Shown: positions 51,731 to 56,154 of the stretch, piece after piece
Position numbering within the stretch: the first letter of the stretch is position 1
Layout: each line of letters begins with the position of its first letter
Assembly (NCBI GenBank): GCA_022496205.1
Contig: WTXD01000107.1
Coordinates: forward strand, 1 to 56,154
DNA: 56,154 nucleotides
DNA from: Gloeopeniophorella convolvens
Lineage: Eukaryota; Basidiomycota; Agaricomycetes; Russulales
Direction: 5' to 3'
Notes under the pieces: model-generated
Databases searched by the model: none
What the model was told of the DNA's origin: nothing
What the model saw: the letters and a program-made list of their open reading frames with translations, nothing else
Program-made: the position numbers and the translations under genes

Positions 51731-52089
51731 CCATTACTTAGCAGGAACCAAACACCCGCTTACGATACTCACGGACCATCGTAACTTATTATTCTTTAAG
51801 GACACTCGGAAGGTCTCACATCGCCAGGCACGATGGCACGAGGACCTCGCCAAGTTCAACTTCGTTATCCAGCACGTCCTGGAAACTCCACACCCCCGCC
51901 ATACCCTCTCACGACGACCTGACCACGACGATGGTTCTATCGAACATGAAGAAGTGGCCATACTTCCCCCGACATCTTCGTAAACTCTACATTCCTAACC
52001 GGAACCCCATCGCTGAAGATCGAACCAGAGTAGCCCAACTCTGGGGAGAAAAACAAAGCACCTCCGGATGCGAAAAGCAGGCTGACGGC

Positions 52090-52617
52090 TGGTGGCGTAC
52101 GGAGAAGGTCAACTCTGGATACCGCCGACACGGACGAAACACTCAGTGCGATATCGTTCACGCTCATCACGACACCCCTTCTGCCGGACACCCCGGCATT
52201 ACGAATACCCAGCACTGATACGACGACAGTGGGACTGGCCAGGCCTTAACGAGTTCGTCAAGAACTATGTTAACGGCTGCGCCGACTGTCAGGCGCTAAA
52301 AGTCCGAACCAATCGACAGAAACCGGAGCTCATGCCGATTCACGCCGATCCAGATGCAGGTCCTTTCCAGACGGTATCAATGGACTTCATAGTGAAACTT
52401 CCTCCGTCCCACGGCTTCGACTCCATCCTAGTGGTCGTTGATCATGATTGCACAAAGGGAGCGGTATTCATACCCTGCAACGAAACGATCACAGCTGAAG
52501 GAGTGGCGAAGTTATATCTGGACAACGTTTACCGCCGATTTGGATTACCACGCCGTATCATTTCTGATCGCGACCCTCGTTTTGCATCCTCTTGTTGAAG
52601 CGCAGCAGAGGGTGGAG
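52090..52617 (+). pseudogene. Ty3/gypsy integrase, cut by a copia insertion
   Basis: HHDTPSAGHPGI and CADCQ form the H-H-C-C zinc motif; QTVSMDFIVKLP and RIISDRDPRFAS carry the first two acidic catalytic residues. The expected third acidic residue and everything after it are missing because the copia LTR starts at 52618. A frame change occurs near 52590. Confidence 0.8.
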
Positions 52618-53077
52618 TGACAACTGAAGGACACAGAGTGACGCTCAGTCAGAGAAGGTCAAAAGACTGATACATTAGTGCAATACCTGAAGGACATAGA
52701 GTGACGCTACAAGGTAAGGTAAGTATAAGGTAGAAGTGAAAGGAGCGGTAGTGTACTTGCCTCAGTCAGAGAAGGTCAAAAGACTGAGGCTACAAAGGCG
52801 AAGAAAGAGGTCCTTATATACAGTAAGGAGCGACAGATAGCATGTGATAAACACTGCTTAGGAAGCCTAGGAGACCCACATGAAACGGAGTAAGAGTGGG
52901 TACCGGAGTACAAGGTGGGTCATGGAATGCCCTAGAATAGTCCAGAACATGGAAACGAATGTGGGGCTGAGCACAGCCTTAAGTCTAGAACATTATGTAC
53001 ACTAGATAAGATAGTCCTTGATCATTAGGTCTATATCTAATCTAATCAGAGCCGCCAGGACACTGTCCGTCTCAACA
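52618..53077 (-). repeat. Copia LTR (3' LTR of the minus-strand element)
   Basis: Read on the minus strand it starts TGTTGAGACGG at 53077 and ends TTGTCA at 52618, 460 bp with TG...CA limits, and is preceded by a polypurine tract (ATCACGGGGGGA, 53090-53078). A TATATAAGG box lies near 52815-52823. Inside, CAGTCTTTTGACCTTCTCTG plus a CGTCACTCT-TGTCCTTCAG block occurs twice (about 52625-52670 and 52690-52785). The 5 bp beside it are TGGAG; the matching copy would be beyond the window. Confidence 0.8.
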
Positions 53078-53100
53078 TCCCCCCGTGATCAAGACATCCA

Positions 53101-56100
53101 TTATCCTACTAAACCCATTTGCCCAGAGAGTAGGGAGTGGCGCGATTTGGCAAGTGATTTTGTTAAGCCATCTGCTACCATGTCCTCTGTCTTGGTGCGA
53201 ACCAGATCTACGACGTTGTTTTGAACATACTCGCGGATCTTGTGGTGCTTTAGCTGGATATGTTTGGATCTCCTGCCAGTAACTGGATTGCTGGCGAGGT
53301 CAACTGAACCTTTGTTGTCGCCGTGCAACAGGATTGGATCTTCAACATTGTATCCTAGCTCAGAGTAAAAGCTCTGATACCACGCGGCTTGATTGCCAGC
53401 GTCGGTTAAGGCTATGTACTCGGCTTCAGTGGTGCTGAGGGCGATGGTCTTTTGCTTGCGCGAGGACCAAGAGATTGCGCCTTCTGCTAGAAGGAATACG
53501 TAGCCAGAGGTGGAACGATAGTCGTCTGGGTTGTCTCCCCAGCTTGAGTCGGAGTAACCATAAAGTCCGACCCCATTGGCCCCATCATAGCGGATGCGAT
53601 AGTTAATAGTCCCCTTGAGGTATTTGAGGACATATTTTGCAAGGCTTAGATGTTTTGGTGAGGGATTTGCTGCATACTGGGCAAGGTGTCCCACAGCAAA
53701 GGAAATGTCCGGTCTAGTGCCAAGGTTTGCATAGAGCAAACTTCCGATGAGAGATTGATAGTACTGTCTCTCTTCAGCGGATGCCTCCTTATCTGACTTG
53801 ACAAGATGCACTTCGGCGCCGGCAGGAAGGGGGGTGAGGCTAGGATCGGCACCATCCAGCTTGAATTGTTTCAGCTTGTGGAGGATATATCCAGACTGGT
53901 CGATCTCTAGGCGGCGTAAGGGTCGATCGCAAGTAATGCGAACCCCGAGGTAGGACTGGATTTCTCCAAGATCCGTCATCTCATAGCGCGCACTAAGAGC
54001 AGCCTTGATGCGAGTAACCTCAGATAGGGAGTTCCCCATCAAAGTGATGTCGTCAACGTATAGAATAATGATGATTTTTATATCCCCCCACGTTGAAGAT
54101 ACACATAGATCCCAGCATCTGAGACCGTGCGCGTGAAGCCGAGTTCCTCAAGAACTCTATGGAATTGCAAGTTCCATGCGTGTGAAGCTTGTTTGAGACC
54201 ATATATTGCCTTTCTAAGGCGGCAGACCTTGTTCTCCTGGCCTGGTACTGCGAAACCTTGTGGTTGCTCCATATAGATTTCTTCATCCAGGTTGCCATGA
54301 AGGAACGCCGACTTGACGTCCATCTGGTGGATTTCCCAATCCTCTAGCGCAGCTAACGCTAGCAAGAGTCGTAGTGACTCAAATCTGGCAACTGGAGAGA
54401 AGGTTTTGTCGTAGTCTATCCCGGGGACTTGTGTAAAGCCCTTTGCCACCAACCGAGCTCGAAAGTGTCCATCTGCTTTGAGCTTGAAAACCCATTTGGA
54501 TTTTACAGCTTTGCGACCTGCAGGGAGATCCATTAACTCCCATGTGCCATTCTTGGCAAGAGCGTCCATTTCATATTGGCACGCTTCAGTCCATTCCTCT
54601 GCGTTTTCAGACCGCATTGCCTCTTTATAAGTGGCAGGATCTTCACCAATTGCAGCTGCAAGTAGCTCTGCAATTCCCAGACGTCCAGACCGGAATTCAG
54701 CATTATCTCCAGAGTAGTACTTGGGGTTAGGACGATGCGGGCACGCAGTGCACCGCACAGGCCGAGCCTCATCCATTTCCCTAAGTAGCCGGCTACGCTG
54801 CTTGGCATTCCCCCGCATTTGCTCAGGAGTTGGGCGGGGTGGATCTACTACTGGTGGCTAAATTATAGGTTCCAGTCTCTCCATATGTGGAGATACCACG
54901 GCTGGCCGGTGAACTGGCCGTGTGGTGCGTCTTTGAGGGGTCTGAGGGACCGGTGTTTGTCTGAATAGAGGTGGAGGGGTGACAGGTCGCTGTACAATGA
55001 AGGGGTTTTCTTCCTGTTTTTCTTCCTTTGCAGGCGGATTAGGCGGCACAGGAGAGGGAACAGGAGGTGGTGGAGGCGGTGGATTTGCCGGTGGGATAGC
55101 AAGTTGTACCGTTGGCACTGGTAAGACAACTGGGGCTGGTTGGAGAACAGTAGAGGATGGCTCAGGCCTCTGCTTAGATGGGAATGTGCTCTCATCAAAG
55201 GTCACATCGCGGGACACTTCGATAGAGTGAGTACGTCCATTCCATAGTCGGTAGCCCTTAGAACCCGACTCGTACCCAACAAACGTGGTCTCAATCGCCT
55301 TAGTGTCGAGTTTCCTACGCTTGTCACTAGGCACATGTTTATATGCCAAGCATCCGAAGACGCGAAAGTAAGAGACATCAGGAGTGTGACCAGCACTCCA
55401 GCGCTCAATGGGTGTGCGCCACTCAAGCGTTCTGGTAGGGGTACGGTTATAGACGTGCACAGCAGCGCCTACCGCTAATTCCCAGAAGCCGAAAGATAGT
55501 CCAGCATGATGTAGCATAGACAGTGCCTTGTCCATAATAGTGCGGTTAAACTGCTCGGCTTTACCATTCTGCTGAGGCGACCCTGGCATCGTGGTGTGAT
55601 GCTCAATTCCCTTCTCCGTGAGGATCTCCTTGACAGTGCCCGACAGGTACTCGCCACCTCGGTCTGAATGCAGAGCCTTTAGCGGTTGGGCGGTTTGTGT
55701 TTCCACCCATGCTAGGAACTTCCTGAAGGCTGCAGCAAACTGATCCTTGGTTTTAAGGTAAAAGACGACTGCATGACGCGAGTAGTCGTCTATGAAAGTG
55801 GCTGTGTACCGGGCACCTTGGATGGAGTCCTTCTGCATAGGCCCCGCAAGATCGCTGTGAACGATTTCTAGAATGCGAGAGGCCTTTTTGGAGGAGTGGG
55901 GGAAGGGAAGTCGTGTGCTCTTGCCGAATTCACAAGCCGGACAAGGAGCAGAGGGCACGACTGAGCTATCAAGTGCAAGACCCTTGACAGAGTCTGCATG
56001 GCGCTTTAGGGTTTCATATGATACATGACCCATGCGCTGATGCCAGAGGTCCAAAGTGAGGGCAGTGGACCCAACATGTGCATTGAGGGACTGTACTGAG

Positions 56101-56154
56101 GCGTCTAACCAGTAAAGGTTGCCTTCTAAGTAGCCCGTTGCAACATGACTCTGA
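53101..56154 (-). mobile_element. Ty1/copia retrotransposon pol, one stop and one frameshift
   Basis: Minus strand, open from the right window edge. In order: GAG-pre-integrase (GNLYWLDAS, LWHQRMGHVS, CPACEFGKSTRLPF), integrase core with FIDDYSRHAVVF, LHSDRGGEYLS and PQQNGKAEQFNRTI, a Pro-rich linker, a TAG at 54858-54860, then reverse transcriptase WVFKLKADGHFRARLVAKGF, IHQMDVKSAFLHGNLDEEIY and ILYVDDITLM, and RNase H (DSSWGDNPDDYRSTSGY, STTEAEYIALTDA, HGDNKGSVDLASNP) to a stop at 53101. A run of six G near 54087-54092 coincides with the frameshift between VYLQRG and the YVDD block. Otherwise the frames are long and clean, so insertion into the gypsy element is recent relative to gypsy decay. 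Gag and the 5' LTR are outside the window. Confidence 0.9.

Noticed and set aside
1..56154. tRNA or rRNA genes, telomeric TTAGGG arrays, CRISPR arrays, bacterial promoters
   Set aside because: No tRNA A/B box pair, rRNA block, telomere repeat tract or spaced CRISPR repeats were noticed, and the window is eukaryotic. A dedicated tRNA scan could still find something I missed.

Overview
The window looks like nuclear DNA of a filamentous basidiomycete (Agaricomycetes). This rests on three things visible in the sequence: introns of about 45-60 nt with GT...AG ends that restore reading frames when removed, protein families I know mainly from mushroom-forming fungi (DUF6589, DUF6532, Plavaka transposases, expanded TET/JBP dioxygenases, Spt5-like NGN-KOW proteins), and fungal Ty3/gypsy and Ty1/copia elements. 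There are no bacterial operons or ribosome-binding sites. The species cannot be told.

Layout. 0-8.5 kb: a truncated DUF6589 relic, a three-exon coiled-coil gene (3170-4053), a 5' fragment of an Spt5-like gene (4330-4710) and a broken SMG6-type PIN-domain gene (6060-7074). 8.5-20 kb: a dead Reb1-like Myb gene copy with a TA-flanked 712-bp transposon inside it, a disordered hypothetical protein and its decayed paralogue, and several inverted-repeat elements (13.8, 15.4 and 15.9-18.0 kb). 20-31 kb: Plavaka fragments, an internally deleted Spt5-like copy, a hypothetical gene at 22491-23207, a TET/JBP-type 2-oxoglutarate dioxygenase gene (25269-27119) with intact catalytic residues, a LINE tail and further gene fragments. 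31-41 kb: the longest Spt5-like gene (33941-31167, minus strand), a GC-rich stretch without recognisable genes, and an intact eight-exon Reb1-like Myb gene (39965-41312). 41-48 kb: a nearly full-length but frameshifted Plavaka transposase (minus strand) and a DUF6532 gene with an acidic repeat tail. 48-56 kb: a decayed gypsy element interrupted by a copia element that runs off the right edge.

How it fits together. Most of the window is a patchwork of duplicated host-gene fragments and transposon remains. The Reb1-like gene, the Spt5-like gene, the gene at 22491, the disordered gene at 11-12 kb and Plavaka each occur two or three times, usually with one good copy and broken relatives. Several duplicate pairs include the upstream flank, so promoters were copied along with coding sequence. 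The genes most likely to be working are the Reb1-like Myb gene, the TET/JBP dioxygenase, DUF6532, the coiled-coil gene and perhaps the 22491 gene. The first two would act on chromatin or DNA, which is suggestive in such a transposon-rich setting, but no pathway is shown by the sequence. Exact exon borders are my reading by eye.
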